This document shows positions 9,804 to 19,158 of a DNA stretch of 64,000 bases, piece by piece. The notes beneath the pieces were generated by a model. That model saw only the letters and a list, made by a program, of their open reading frames with translations. It did not search any database and had not been told where the DNA came from. The stretch lies in contig NZ_AP022587.1 of NCBI RefSeq assembly GCF_010731715.1, forward strand, positions 4,526,001-4,590,000, written 5' to 3'. Source of the DNA: Mycobacterium stomatepiae (GTDB lineage Bacteria; Actinomycetota; Actinomycetes; Mycobacteriales; Mycobacteriaceae). The translations under genes were made by a program, and so were the position numbers. The first letter of the stretch is position 1, and every line of letters begins with the position of its first letter.

Positions 9804-10406
9804 GTGGACCGAGTGACCGGTCAGGCGAACAGCCGGCGAGACGAGCTCTTGGAGCTTGCCGCGACCATGTTCGCCGAACGGGGTCTGCGGGCCACCACCG
9901 TGCGCGATATCGCCGACGGCGCCGGCATTCTGTCCGGCAGCCTGTATCACCATTTCTCCTCGAAAGAGGAGATGGTCGACGAATTGTTGCGCGACTTCCT
10001 GGACTGGTTGTTCACCCGCTACCGCGAAATCGTGGACAGTGAAGCCAATCCGTTGGAGCGGCTCAAGGGCCTGTTCATGGCTTCGTTCGAGGCGATCGAG
10101 CACCGGCACGCCCAGGTGGTGATCTATCAGGACGAGGCCCAACGGCTGTTGTCGCAGCCCCGGTTCGCCTACATCGAGGACATGAACCGGCAACAGCGCA
10201 AGATGTGGGTCGAGCTGCTGCATCAGGGCGTCGAGGAGGGCTGCTTCCGGCCAGATCTGGACGTGGACCTGATCTACCGATTTATTCGTGACACCACCTG
10301 GGTGTCGGTCCGCTGGTATCAGCCCGGCGGACCGCTCACCGCAGAGCAGGTGGGTCAACAATATCTCGCCATCGTGCTTGGCGGGGTCACCAAAGAAGGA
10401 GTCTGA
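9804..10406 (+). CDS. kstR2: TetR-family repressor KstR2
   Basis: TetR regulator of 200 residues, the same length as M. tuberculosis Rv3557c. The N-terminal helix-turn-helix runs through RDELLELAATMFAERGLRAT, VRDIADGAGILSGSLYHHF and SSKEEMVDELL; the C-terminal part is the ligand domain. KstR2 represses the C/D-ring genes and is released by a CoA-activated HIP intermediate. Three operators are visible in this window. GTG start; the spacing to the preceding -10-like element suggests a leaderless transcript. Two bases separate its stop from fadA6. Confidence 0.95.
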   Translation: MDRVTGQANSRRDELLELAATMFAERGLRATTVRDIADGAGILSGSLYHHFSSKEEMVDELLRDFLDWLFTRYREIVDSEANPLERLKGLFMASFEAIEHRHAQVVIYQDEAQRLLSQPRFAYIEDMNRQQRKMWVELLHQGVEEGCFRPDLDVDLIYRFIRDTTWVSVRWYQPGGPLTAEQVGQQYLAIVLGGVTKEGV

Positions 10407-10408
10407 AC

Positions 10409-11569
10409 ATGGCTGAGGCGTACGTGATTGACGCTATACGTACCGCGGTCGGCAAGCGCAACGGCGCCCTGGCCGGGATCCATCCCGTCGACCTGGGGGC
10501 CCACGCGTGGCGCGGGCTGCTTGACCGGGTCGACGTCGACCCCGCCGCCGTCGACGATGTGATCGCCGGCTGCGTCGATGCCATCGGCGGCCAGGCGGGC
10601 AACATCGCGCGGCTCTCGTGGTTGGCCGCCGGCTACCCCGAAGAGGTGCCCGGTGTCACGGTGGACCGGCAGTGTGGGTCCAGCCAGCAGGCGGTTTCTT
10701 TTGGCGCGCAGGCGATCATGGCGGGGACGGCGGATCTGATCGTGGCCGGCGGCATGCAGAACATGAGCTGGATCCCGATCTCGTCGGCGATGACGGTCGG
10801 CGAGCAGTTCGGCTTCACCTCGCCGACCAACGAGTCCAAGCAGTGGCTGCACCGCTACGGCGATCAGGAGATCTCACAGTTCCGCGGATCGGAGCTGATC
10901 GCGGAGAAGTGGAACATCTCGCGTGAAGAGATGGAGCAGTACTCGCTGACCAGCCACGAGCGCGCGTTCGCGGCGATTCGTAGCGGCCACTTCGACAACG
11001 AAATCCTCACCGTGGAAACAGAATCCGGGCCCTTCCGGGTCGACGAGGGTCCGCGCGAGTCGTCGCTGGAGAAGTTGGCCGGCCTGAAGACTCTGGTCGA
11101 CGGCGGCCGGCTGACGGCGGCGATGGCCAGCCAGATCTCCGATGGCGCGAGTGCGGTGTTGCTCGCTTCCGAGCAGGCGGTCAAGGAGCACAAGCTGACC
11201 CCCCGCGCCCGCATCCATCACATCAGCGCGCGCGCGGCCGACCCGGTGTTCATGCTCACTGGCCCGATTCCGGCCACCCGCTACGCGCTGGAAAAGACCG
11301 GGCTTTCGATCGGCGACATCGACACCGTCGAGATCAACGAGGCCTTCGTGCCGGTGGTGATGGCGTGGCTCAAAGAGGTCGAGGCGGACCCGGAGAAGGT
11401 CAACCCCAACGGCGGCGCGATCGCGCTGGGGCACCCACTGGGCGCCACGGGCGCAAAGCTGTTCACCACGATGCTCAACGAGCTCGAACGCATCGGCGGC
11501 CGCTACGGCCTGCAGACGATGTGCGAGGGCGGTGGCACCGCCAACGTCACGATCATCGAGCGGCTGTAA
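10409..11569 (+). CDS. fadA6: Acetyl-CoA acetyltransferase FadA6
   Basis: Thiolase of 386 residues, identical in length to Rv3556c. The acylated Cys89 is in DRQCGSSQQA, the general-base region is GHPLGATGAK (His about 342), and the second cysteine is near 372 in CEGGGTANV. The family role is thiolytic cleavage late in C/D-ring breakdown, after IpdAB opens the last ring. A ribosome-binding site AAGAAGGAG overlaps the end of kstR2. It is the last gene of the fadE30 operon and converges on ipdC. Confidence 0.92.
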   Translation: MAEAYVIDAIRTAVGKRNGALAGIHPVDLGAHAWRGLLDRVDVDPAAVDDVIAGCVDAIGGQAGNIARLSWLAAGYPEEVPGVTVDRQCGSSQQAVSFGAQAIMAGTADLIVAGGMQNMSWIPISSAMTVGEQFGFTSPTNESKQWLHRYGDQEISQFRGSELIAEKWNISREEMEQYSLTSHERAFAAIRSGHFDNEILTVETESGPFRVDEGPRESSLEKLAGLKTLVDGGRLTAAMASQISDGASAVLLASEQAVKEHKLTPRARIHHISARAADPVFMLTGPIPATRYALEKTGLSIGDIDTVEINEAFVPVVMAWLKEVEADPEKVNPNGGAIALGHPLGATGAKLFTTMLNELERIGGRYGLQTMCEGGGTANVTIIERL

Positions 11570-11577
11570 CCCGTTGA

Positions 11578-11622
11578 GCCGCAGTGTGACACTCACCAGT
11601 CCGTTGGGCGTTGCACTGCGGC
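11578..11622. terminator. Inverted repeat between convergent fadA6 and ipdC
   Basis: GCCGCAGTG at 11578-11586 and CACTGCGGC at 11614-11622 form a perfect 9-base stem with a 27-base loop, in the 123-base gap between two convergent operons. It may be a bidirectional terminator. There is no long T tract, which is common in mycobacteria, so the assignment rests on position and pairing only. Confidence 0.4.
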
Positions 11623-11692
11623 GTTGAGTGAGCGCTTACGGCGGGCTTTTCGCCGATTTCCAGCCCTGGCGCAACACTCGGCGCAGCGGCAG

Positions 11693-12769
11693 TTAGCCCT
11701 CGATGAAGCTCGACGCCGCTTGTAGGTGCTCGACGGCCTCACGCACGATTGATTCGATCAGCTCGGCGCACGACGGCAGGTCCTCGAGAATACCGGCGAC
11801 TTGTCCGGACGCCAGCACCCCGGCCTCGGTGTTGCCCTCAACGAGCCCGGCTTTCAACAACATTGGCGTATTGGCCGCCATCACGACCTGCGCCAGGGTC
11901 ATTTCCTTGCCGTGGCGCATCGCCAGGCCGTCCTGAATCATCGACTTCCACGTCATCCCGGACATGTGCTTGAATTTCGCGGCATTGCGAACCGCTGCAG
12001 TCAAACCCCTTATTGGCGTGCCGTTTTCCAGCTTTTCAACCAACCCGGTACGCAGCACCCGGTGTGGCATGCCGTCGACGCGCTTGGTGACCACCGTGCC
12101 GTCCAGCGCCGACTCTAGATAGCGGCGCTTGACCGTGTCGGGCACCGTGGAATCCGAGGTGAGCAGAAATCTGGTGCCCATCGCGACACCGGCCGCGCCG
12201 TAGGATAGGGCCGCGGCCAGACCGCGGCCGTCGAAGAAGCCGCCCGCCGCGATGACGGGGATGCCGGTGCCCTTGACGGCGTCCAGCACCGACGGCAACA
12301 GCAGCGTGGTGGCGACGGGTCCGGTGTGGCCACCGCCCTCGCCGCCCTGCACGATCATTGCGTCGGCACCCCAGCTCGCCACCTTGTGCGCGTGCTTGGC
12401 CGCGCCGATCGACGGGATCACCACCGCCCCAGCATCTTTCAGCCGTACGATCAACTCCTGCTTGGGAGCCAGTGCGAACGACGCGACCTTGACGCCCTCG
12501 CGGATCATCAGCTCGACCCGGTCGCCGGCGTCGGCGGCGTCCGCGCGCATGTTCACGCCGAACGGCTTGTCCGTGGCGGCCTTGACCTTCTTGATGGCGG
12601 TGTCGAGCTCGTCCAGCGTCATCGTGGCCGACGCCAGGATGCCGAGCCCGCCGGCATTGGCGGTGGCCGCTACCAGGCGGGCTCCGGCCACCCAGCCCAT
12701 CCCGGTTTGCACCACCGGGTGCTCGACACCGACCAGCTCGGTCAGCGGCGTGCGCAGCTTCATAGCCAC
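11693..12769 (-). CDS. ipdC: Nitronate-monooxygenase-like flavoprotein IpdC
   Basis: 2-nitropropane dioxygenase/NMO-like TIM barrel of 358 residues (355 in M. tuberculosis Rv3553). Visible features are TGMGWVAGARLVAATANAGG at the N-terminus, a glycine-rich QGGEGGGHTG phosphate-binding loop, and AAGGFFDGRGLAAAL. It is needed for C/D-ring degradation with IpdA and IpdB, probably as a flavin reductase-type step. The start may be GTG at 12769 or the ATG two codons later at 12763; neither has a clear ribosome-binding site. It is separated from ipdB by 76 bases of repeat-like sequence. M. tuberculosis fdxB, which neighbours ipdC there, is absent here. Confidence 0.88.
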   Translation of the reverse strand: MAMKLRTPLTELVGVEHPVVQTGMGWVAGARLVAATANAGGLGILASATMTLDELDTAIKKVKAATDKPFGVNMRADAADAGDRVELMIREGVKVASFALAPKQELIVRLKDAGAVVIPSIGAAKHAHKVASWGADAMIVQGGEGGGHTGPVATTLLLPSVLDAVKGTGIPVIAAGGFFDGRGLAAALSYGAAGVAMGTRFLLTSDSTVPDTVKRRYLESALDGTVVTKRVDGMPHRVLRTGLVEKLENGTPIRGLTAAVRNAAKFKHMSGMTWKSMIQDGLAMRHGKEMTLAQVVMAANTPMLLKAGLVEGNTEAGVLASGQVAGILEDLPSCAELIESIVREAVEHLQAASSFIEG

Positions 12770-12783
12770 CGCCGACGGTGCAG

Positions 12784-12840
12784 TGGGGGCACCCCCAGCC
12801 GTGCAGCGGCGAGGGGGACGAAGCGATGAGGAGGAGGCGG
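12784..12840 (+). repeat. Intergenic repeat with palindrome and RBS-like tail, antisense to its operon
   Basis: TGGGGG/CCCCCA arms at 12784-12797 are followed by AAGCGATGAGGAGGAGGCGG at 12821-12840. This is the same core seen before the gene at 33977 (CGATGAGGAGG). Here it points opposite to the flanking ipdB and ipdC genes, so it cannot serve as their ribosome-binding site. It looks like a dispersed mycobacterial intergenic repeat. Confidence 0.5.
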
Positions 12841-12845
12841 AACAA

Positions 12846-13589
12846 TCATGAACGTATCTCTCGGTCGCGCAACGCTTTCGGGTCGATCTTTTCGCGAATC
12901 AGGCTCAGCTCGGCATCGGTAGGCAGCCGGGTCTCGTCGGCTCCATCGAGTCCGTGGATCTCGAACGACGTGTTCTCCCGCACCTCGTCGGCCGAAACTC
13001 CGGGATGCAGCGACACCGCCCGCATGGTGCGGTCCGGCCCGCCGAAGTCGAACACGCCGAGGTTCGACACCATCCGATAGGTATTGGCGAAACGGAATGC
13101 CGGATTGTCGGCATCCACGTTGTCCCAGCCGATTCCGCAGACGATGTCGACCTTCTCGCAGAACACGCGCTTGGAGTGGTTGCCGACCCAGTAGCTGGTC
13201 GCGTGGTTGATCGCGTTGCCGGGCGCGCCGCGGACGCCGAACATCTGCCGCTTGGGCTGCTGCAAGGGGCCGAACGCCGAGATGTTCTGATTGCCAAAGC
13301 GGTCAACCTGATTGGCGCCCATCACCACGTGGCGGCGGCCCCAGGCCAGTGTCTCGAAGACGCGGCCGAACGGCATCCACCCCTCGACGGCGCCCGAGGC
13401 GCCCAGTGCCGGTGTATCGGCGAGCAGCTGTGCTTCGCCGTCGGTCAGCAGAATGTCGGGGGAGAACGTCAGGCGGGCCAGCCGCGCGCCGACCGAGGCC
13501 ATGTTCGTCATCGGGCTGACCATGATCTCGCCGGCTTCCCTGAACAGTTCGGCACAGGCGATCGCGCACACTTCGGCTCGGGTGCTCAC
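12846..13589 (-). CDS. ipdB: COCHEA-CoA hydrolase subunit IpdB
   Basis: Class I CoA-transferase-like beta subunit, 247 residues (250 in Rv3552). With IpdA it forms the heteromeric hydrolase that opens the last steroid ring of COCHEA-CoA. It resembles CoA-transferases but, from published work, does not transfer CoA. Readable landmarks are FGNQNISAFGPL and GARLARLTFSPDILLTDGEA. The GTG start at 13589 overlaps the ipdA stop as GTGA, with GAGGAGG in the end of ipdA as ribosome-binding site. A longer reading frame upstream only shadows ipdA. Confidence 0.9.
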   Translation of the reverse strand: MSTRAEVCAIACAELFREAGEIMVSPMTNMASVGARLARLTFSPDILLTDGEAQLLADTPALGASGAVEGWMPFGRVFETLAWGRRHVVMGANQVDRFGNQNISAFGPLQQPKRQMFGVRGAPGNAINHATSYWVGNHSKRVFCEKVDIVCGIGWDNVDADNPAFRFANTYRMVSNLGVFDFGGPDRTMRAVSLHPGVSADEVRENTSFEIHGLDGADETRLPTDAELSLIREKIDPKALRDREIRS

Positions 13590-14470
13590 TTGGCTGCCTC
13601 CTCTGCGAAAGCGCGCACGGCGGATTGATATTCGTCCTCGCCGCCGGATAGGTAGGTGGCCACGAACTGTTGCCAACCCTCGTCGGTCGAGGCGGCCTCG
13701 GCGTAGTGCCGCTGGAATTTCTCATCGCGACCGTAATCCGGTGCGGCGGTGGTGAAGTGAGCGCCGTTCGGTGCTTCGACGACGCCGTCGACCATCATCC
13801 GGTTGACCAGCAGCGCCTGCGGCGGCACCGCCTTGATCAGCTCTTGGGTGGACACCACCCGTTCCACCGAAAGGTAGCGCTTCTCGGCGGCCATCAAGAA
13901 CAGGTCGTCGAAGTAGGGGTCGATTCCGGTGTAGGCCGCATTGCCTTGGCTGTCACCGAGATTGAGGTGCGCGAACGCGGCGTCCAGGCGCAGCGCCGGC
14001 ATCGCGATCAGCGTCTCGTGCCCGCCGCCGGGCGCCGGATACGGGCTGGTCACCGTCTTCAGCTCGCCCTCCCAGAAGTCCAGCACCGAGCTCCCCAGCC
14101 CGGCGCGAATCGGCAGGAACGGCAACCGTTGTGCCGCCGCCTGTAGGCCGCAGCGCAGCATGCCCTCATCCATCTCGCGGGCCTCGATCGCCCCTGCGCT
14201 GCGGGCTTTGGCGAACCACGGGTCGTAGAAGGGCGGCGAGTCCAGCGAGACGAACCCGTAGTACACCCGCTTGACCTTGCCCGCCGAACACAGCAGCCCA
14301 AGGTCGGGTCCGCCGTAGGTGACCACGGTCAGGTCCTTGACATCGGTGCGCAGCATGGCGCGCACGAACGCCATCGGCTTGCGCCGCGATCCCCAACCGC
14401 CGATGCCGATGGTCATGCCGCTGCGCAGCCCGGCAACGGCCTCGTCGAGCGTGGTTCTCTTGTCGCTCAA
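13586..14470 (-). CDS. ipdA: COCHEA-CoA hydrolase subunit IpdA
   Basis: CoA-transferase family alpha subunit, 294 residues (292 in Rv3551). The N-terminal SGMTIGIGGWGSRRKPMAF glycine-rich loop is typical of the alpha subunit. It partners IpdB in hydrolytic ring opening. It starts with TTG at 14470, overlapping the echA20 stop as TTGA; no other start gives the conserved N-terminus. It lies in the echA20-ipdA-ipdB(-ipdC) operon driven from the KstR2 box at 15262. Confidence 0.9.
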   Translation of the reverse strand: MSDKRTTLDEAVAGLRSGMTIGIGGWGSRRKPMAFVRAMLRTDVKDLTVVTYGGPDLGLLCSAGKVKRVYYGFVSLDSPPFYDPWFAKARSAGAIEAREMDEGMLRCGLQAAAQRLPFLPIRAGLGSSVLDFWEGELKTVTSPYPAPGGGHETLIAMPALRLDAAFAHLNLGDSQGNAAYTGIDPYFDDLFLMAAEKRYLSVERVVSTQELIKAVPPQALLVNRMMVDGVVEAPNGAHFTTAAPDYGRDEKFQRHYAEAASTDEGWQQFVATYLSGGEDEYQSAVRAFAEEAAK

Positions 14471-15225
14471 GACTTCTCACCCTTCGTCGTACCGGCGAAC
14501 GCGTCGCGGTGCTCGTCGGACACCCCGGCGAGGTTGAGCTCGAACGTAAAGCCTTGCTCCATGCGGTAACTCGAGTTGACTCGCTGAACGTCGATCAAGT
14601 TCAGCGCTTCCTTGGCCGCGCGGATCACGCGGGTGTCCTTGGCGGCGATGTCGCGGGCGACCCGCAGGGCGGCCTCGTCGAGTTCGTCGCGGGGGACCAC
14701 CTCGTGCACCGAACCGAAGTGGTGCAGGGTGGCGGCGTCCACGGTGGCCGCGGTGAAGAACAGCCGCCGCATCATGTGCTGGGGGACCAGCCGGGACAGG
14801 TGTGTGGCCGCGCCCAGCGCGCCGCGTTCCACTTCCGGCAGCCCGAAAGTGGCGTCGTCGGAGGCCACGATCGCGTCGGCGTTGCCGACCAGGCCGATGC
14901 CGCCGCCGACGCAGAAACCGTTCACCGCGGCGATCACCGGCACGGCGCATTCATAGACCGCCCGAAACGCGTGGTAGCAGCCGCGGTTGGCGTCGATCAG
15001 CGCGGTGAAGCCCTCGGTGCGCTGCATCTCCTTGATGTCGACACCGGCGTTGAAGCCGCGGCCCTCGGCGCGCAGGATCACGGCGTGGGTCTCGGGGTTC
15101 GCGCCGGCGGCCGTGATCGCGTCGCCGAGTTCGAACCAGCCCTTCGAAGGGATGGCGTTGACGGGCGGGTAGTCGACGGTGACGGCGACTATGCCCGGTT
15201 CTGTGCTGGTGGATGTAATGGTCAA
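14467..15225 (-). CDS. echA20: Enoyl-CoA hydratase family ring hydrolase EchA20
   Basis: Crotonase-fold protein, 252 residues (247 in Rv3550). It shows the first oxyanion-hole segment GRGFNAGVDIKEMQ and the second AAVNGFCVGGGIGL. In the C/D-ring pathway EchA20 hydrolyses the CoA-activated bicyclic dione (HIEC-CoA) to give COCHEA-CoA, then handled by IpdAB. It starts with TTG at 15225, preceded by AGGAAG about eight bases upstream. First gene of its operon, 36 bases from the KstR2 box. Confidence 0.9.
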   Translation of the reverse strand: MTITSTSTEPGIVAVTVDYPPVNAIPSKGWFELGDAITAAGANPETHAVILRAEGRGFNAGVDIKEMQRTEGFTALIDANRGCYHAFRAVYECAVPVIAAVNGFCVGGGIGLVGNADAIVASDDATFGLPEVERGALGAATHLSRLVPQHMMRRLFFTAATVDAATLHHFGSVHEVVPRDELDEAALRVARDIAAKDTRVIRAAKEALNLIDVQRVNSSYRMEQGFTFELNLAGVSDEHRDAFAGTTKGEKS

Positions 15226-15261
15226 TTGGCACTTCCTAGTGAAATTGAGGCCGACTACCTA

Positions 15262-15275
15262 AGCAAGCACTTGCT
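15262..15275. promoter_or_regulatory. KstR2 operator (echA20 / divergent SDR)
   Basis: AGCAAGCACTTGCT matches AnCAAGnnCTTGnT at all fixed positions and is followed at once by a further CTTG-containing stretch. It lies between echA20 (minus) and the SDR at 15291 (plus). TACACT at 15279-15284 is six bases before the plus-strand GTG start. Confidence 0.9.
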
Positions 15276-15290
15276 TGGTACACTAGCACA

Positions 15291-16088
15291 GTGACTCGCG
15301 CCGAAGCAGGCCCCCTTTCTGCAGGAGCCATCAATTTGGGATTGGCCGGGCGGGTGGTTCTGGTGACGGGTGGCGTCCGCGGAGTGGGCGCCGGAATCAG
15401 TGCGGTCTTCGCCGAGCAGGGCGCGACGGTGATCACCTGCGCACGCCGTGCGGTCGAGGGCCTGCCGTACGAGTTTCATCCGTGCGACATCCGCGACGAG
15501 GAAGCGGTCCAGGCATTGATCGACACGATCGTCGAGCGCCATGGTCGGCTCGACGTCGTCGTCAACAATGCGGGTGGATCGCCCTACGTGTTGACCGCGG
15601 AGTCCAGCCCCAAGTTCAACCGCAAGATCATCGAGCTCAATCTCATTGGTGCGCTGCTGGTTTCGCAGTTTGCCAACGAGAAGATGCAGCCTCAGGTGGG
15701 CGGCGGGTCGATCGTCAACATCTGCAGCCTCAGCGGTAGGCGCCCGTCGCCGGGCACCGGTGCTTACGGGGCGGCCAAGGCCGGCTTGGAAAGCCTGACC
15801 CAGACCGTGGCGGTGGAGTGGGGCCCCAAGGTCCGGGTGAACGCCCTCGTGGTCGGCATGGTCGAAACCGAGCAGGCCGACCTGTTCTATGGCGACGCGG
15901 ACTCGATCGCCGCGATCTCCAAGAACGTGCCCCTGGGCCGGCTGGCCAAGCCCGAGGATGTCGGTTGGGCCGCAGCATTTTTGGCGTCCGATGCGGCGTC
16001 CTACATCAGCGGTGCCTCCTTAGAGGTGCACGGCGGCGGCGAGCCGCCGCATTATCTGTCCACCACGACCGCCAGCGCGGTCAAGTAG
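15291..16088 (+). CDS. Short-chain dehydrogenase (Rv3549c homologue)
   Basis: SDR of 265 residues. The cofactor loop TGGVRGVGAG lies near residues 26-35, the NNAGG motif after DVV, and the catalytic Tyr159/Lys163 in YGAAK. Its place in the KstR2 regulon makes a redox step on a C/D-ring intermediate likely, but the reaction is not established. The GTG start lies six bases after a TANNNT element and directly after the KstR2 box, so the message is probably leaderless. The second SDR follows after 14 bases. Confidence 0.87.
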   Translation: MTRAEAGPLSAGAINLGLAGRVVLVTGGVRGVGAGISAVFAEQGATVITCARRAVEGLPYEFHPCDIRDEEAVQALIDTIVERHGRLDVVVNNAGGSPYVLTAESSPKFNRKIIELNLIGALLVSQFANEKMQPQVGGGSIVNICSLSGRRPSPGTGAYGAAKAGLESLTQTVAVEWGPKVRVNALVVGMVETEQADLFYGDADSIAAISKNVPLGRLAKPEDVGWAAAFLASDAASYISGASLEVHGGGEPPHYLSTTTASAVK

Positions 16089-16102
16089 AGGAGACAAAAA
16101 CT

Positions 16103-17008
16103 ATGGGCGTGGTCGACGGCCGTGTCGTCATCGTCACCGGAGCAGGCGGCGGGATCGGCCGCGCGCATGCGCTGGCCTTCGCGGCCGAAGGCGCGCGCGT
16201 GGTCGTCAACGACATCGGTGTGGGTCTCGATGGTTCTCCGGCGGGCGGCGGCAGCGCCGCGCAGGGCGTGGTCGACGAAATCACCGCTGCCGGCGGGGAA
16301 GCCGTCGCCAATGGATCCAATGTCGCCGACTGGGACCAAGCCGCCGCGCTGATCCAGACCGCGGTCGACACGTTCGGTGGGCTGGACGTGCTGGTGAACA
16401 ACGCCGGCATCGTGCGCGATCGAATGATCGCGAACACCAGCGAAGAGGAGTTCGACGCCGTCACCGCCGTGCACCTCAAGGGCCACTTCGCCACGATTCG
16501 GCACGCGGGGTCGTACTGGCGCGGGTTGTCCAAAGAGGGCAAAACCGTTGACGCGCGGATCATTAACACCAGTTCGGGCGCGGGACTGCAGGGCAGCGTC
16601 GGGCAGGGCAACTACAGCGCCGCCAAGGCGGGAATCGCGGGCCTGACGCTGGTCGCCGCGGCCGAGATGGGCCGCTACGGTGTCACGGTCAACGCGATCG
16701 CACCCTCGGCCCGAACCCGGATGACCGAGACCGTCTTCGCCGAGATGATGTCCACCCAGGACCAGGCGTTCGATGCGATGGCGCCGGAAAACGTTCCACC
16801 GCTGGTGGTGTGGCTGGGCAGCGCCGAGTCGCGCGACGTCACCGGGAAGGTCTTCGAGGTCGAGGGCGGCAAGATCCGCATCGCCGAGGGCTGGGCGCAC
16901 GGCCCGCAGATCGACAAGGGTGGCCGATGGGACCCCGCCGAGCTAGGGCCCGTGGTCTCCGACCTGCTGGCCAAGTCGCGGCCGCCCGTGCCGGTCTACG
17001 GGGCCTAG
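16103..17008 (+). CDS. Short-chain dehydrogenase (Rv3548c homologue)
   Basis: SDR of 301 residues of the type found next to MaoC/HSD17B4-like enzymes: TGAGGGIGRAHALAFAAEGA cofactor loop, NNAGIVRDRM, and catalytic Tyr171/Lys175 in NYSAAKAG. The TGAGGGIGRAHAL and GIVRDRM patterns resemble 3-hydroxyacyl-CoA dehydrogenases, and it resembles Hsd4A at the other end of the window. The ATG at 16103 has an AGAGGAGA ribosome-binding site. Second gene of a two-gene KstR2-controlled unit, ending against the convergent ddn homologue. Confidence 0.87.
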   Translation: MGVVDGRVVIVTGAGGGIGRAHALAFAAEGARVVVNDIGVGLDGSPAGGGSAAQGVVDEITAAGGEAVANGSNVADWDQAAALIQTAVDTFGGLDVLVNNAGIVRDRMIANTSEEEFDAVTAVHLKGHFATIRHAGSYWRGLSKEGKTVDARIINTSSGAGLQGSVGQGNYSAAKAGIAGLTLVAAAEMGRYGVTVNAIAPSARTRMTETVFAEMMSTQDQAFDAMAPENVPPLVVWLGSAESRDVTGKVFEVEGGKIRIAEGWAHGPQIDKGGRWDPAELGPVVSDLLAKSRPPVPVYGA

Positions 17009-17009
17009 C

Positions 17010-17471
<462 letters not shown>

Positions 17472-17858
17472 CTAGCGCTGAATGAATGGATGGAAGCGGA
17501 CTTTGATGTGATGGATTTCGGCTGCCCCGGTTGGACTTTCGGCGGGGATCACAAATGTCTCGTCGACCCGTGCGGCCACGCGCCGGCCACCGAACGCCGC
17601 CTTGGTCAGCACGTTGTATTCGGCTCGCACCTCGTCGCCGGTGATGGAAAAGGCCGGCGGTGTCGTCTCGGCGAGCAGCCGGTACTGGGGTCCACGATTG
17701 AGGCTGCGCCGCAGGTGGTTTCCGGAGAAGCCGTTCTTGAAGCCCTGCTCGATGCGGGTGCACCCGGGCGCGAACGGAACCGCATCGCCGACATGGCTGA
17801 CGAGCGCGTCAATGTACGCCTGCGCCGCGGCGATGCGGTTCTCCTCAGAGACGATCAA
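17472..17858 (-). CDS. Conserved small protein of unknown function
   Basis: 128-residue protein with no signal peptide or membrane segment. It has a helical start (ENRIAAAQAYIDALVSHVGD), then an RRSLNRGPQYRLLAE stretch and strand-rich remainder ending in HHIKVRFHPFIQR. The shape suggests an NTF2/SnoaL-like or DUF8021-like fold, but this is inference. It starts with TTG four bases after the fadA5 stop and ends 12 bases before ddn, so it is very probably transcribed with fadA5 and thus KstR-controlled. I know of no gene at this position in M. tuberculosis. Confidence 0.65.
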   Translation of the reverse strand: MIVSEENRIAAAQAYIDALVSHVGDAVPFAPGCTRIEQGFKNGFSGNHLRRSLNRGPQYRLLAETTPPAFSITGDEVRAEYNVLTKAAFGGRRVAARVDETFVIPAESPTGAAEIHHIKVRFHPFIQR

Positions 17859-17862
17859 TGCG

Positions 17863-19035
<1,173 letters not shown>

Positions 19036-19036
19036 C

Positions 19037-19050
19037 TAGAACACGTTTCA
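19037..19050. promoter_or_regulatory. KstR operator (fadA5)
   Basis: TAGAACACGTTTCA fits the KstR palindrome TnnAACnnGTTnnA. It overlaps the presumed -10 of fadA5, a position expected for repression. Confidence 0.88.
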
Positions 19051-19115
19051 TTACTCTGACAAGCGAGGATGACGACCTGCCTTTTATCTGCGCAGGAGCC
19101 GTGTTTTACTGACAC

Positions 19116-19129
19116 TAGAACACGTTGCA
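19116..19129. promoter_or_regulatory. KstR operator (cyp125 operon)
   Basis: TAGAACACGTTGCA fits TnnAACnnGTTnnA. It lies 29 bases before the cyp125 ATG, making two KstR boxes in the divergent fadA5-cyp125 region, one per direction. Confidence 0.88.
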
Positions 19130-19158
19130 ATTAGTGTTGTAAAAGGAGCGCACTCTAC

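Noticed and set aside
12778..13080. Possible plus-strand gene started by the GAGGAGGAGG at 12829-12838
   Set aside because: The repeat looks like a good RBS, but the downstream frame is low complexity and antisense to ipdB.
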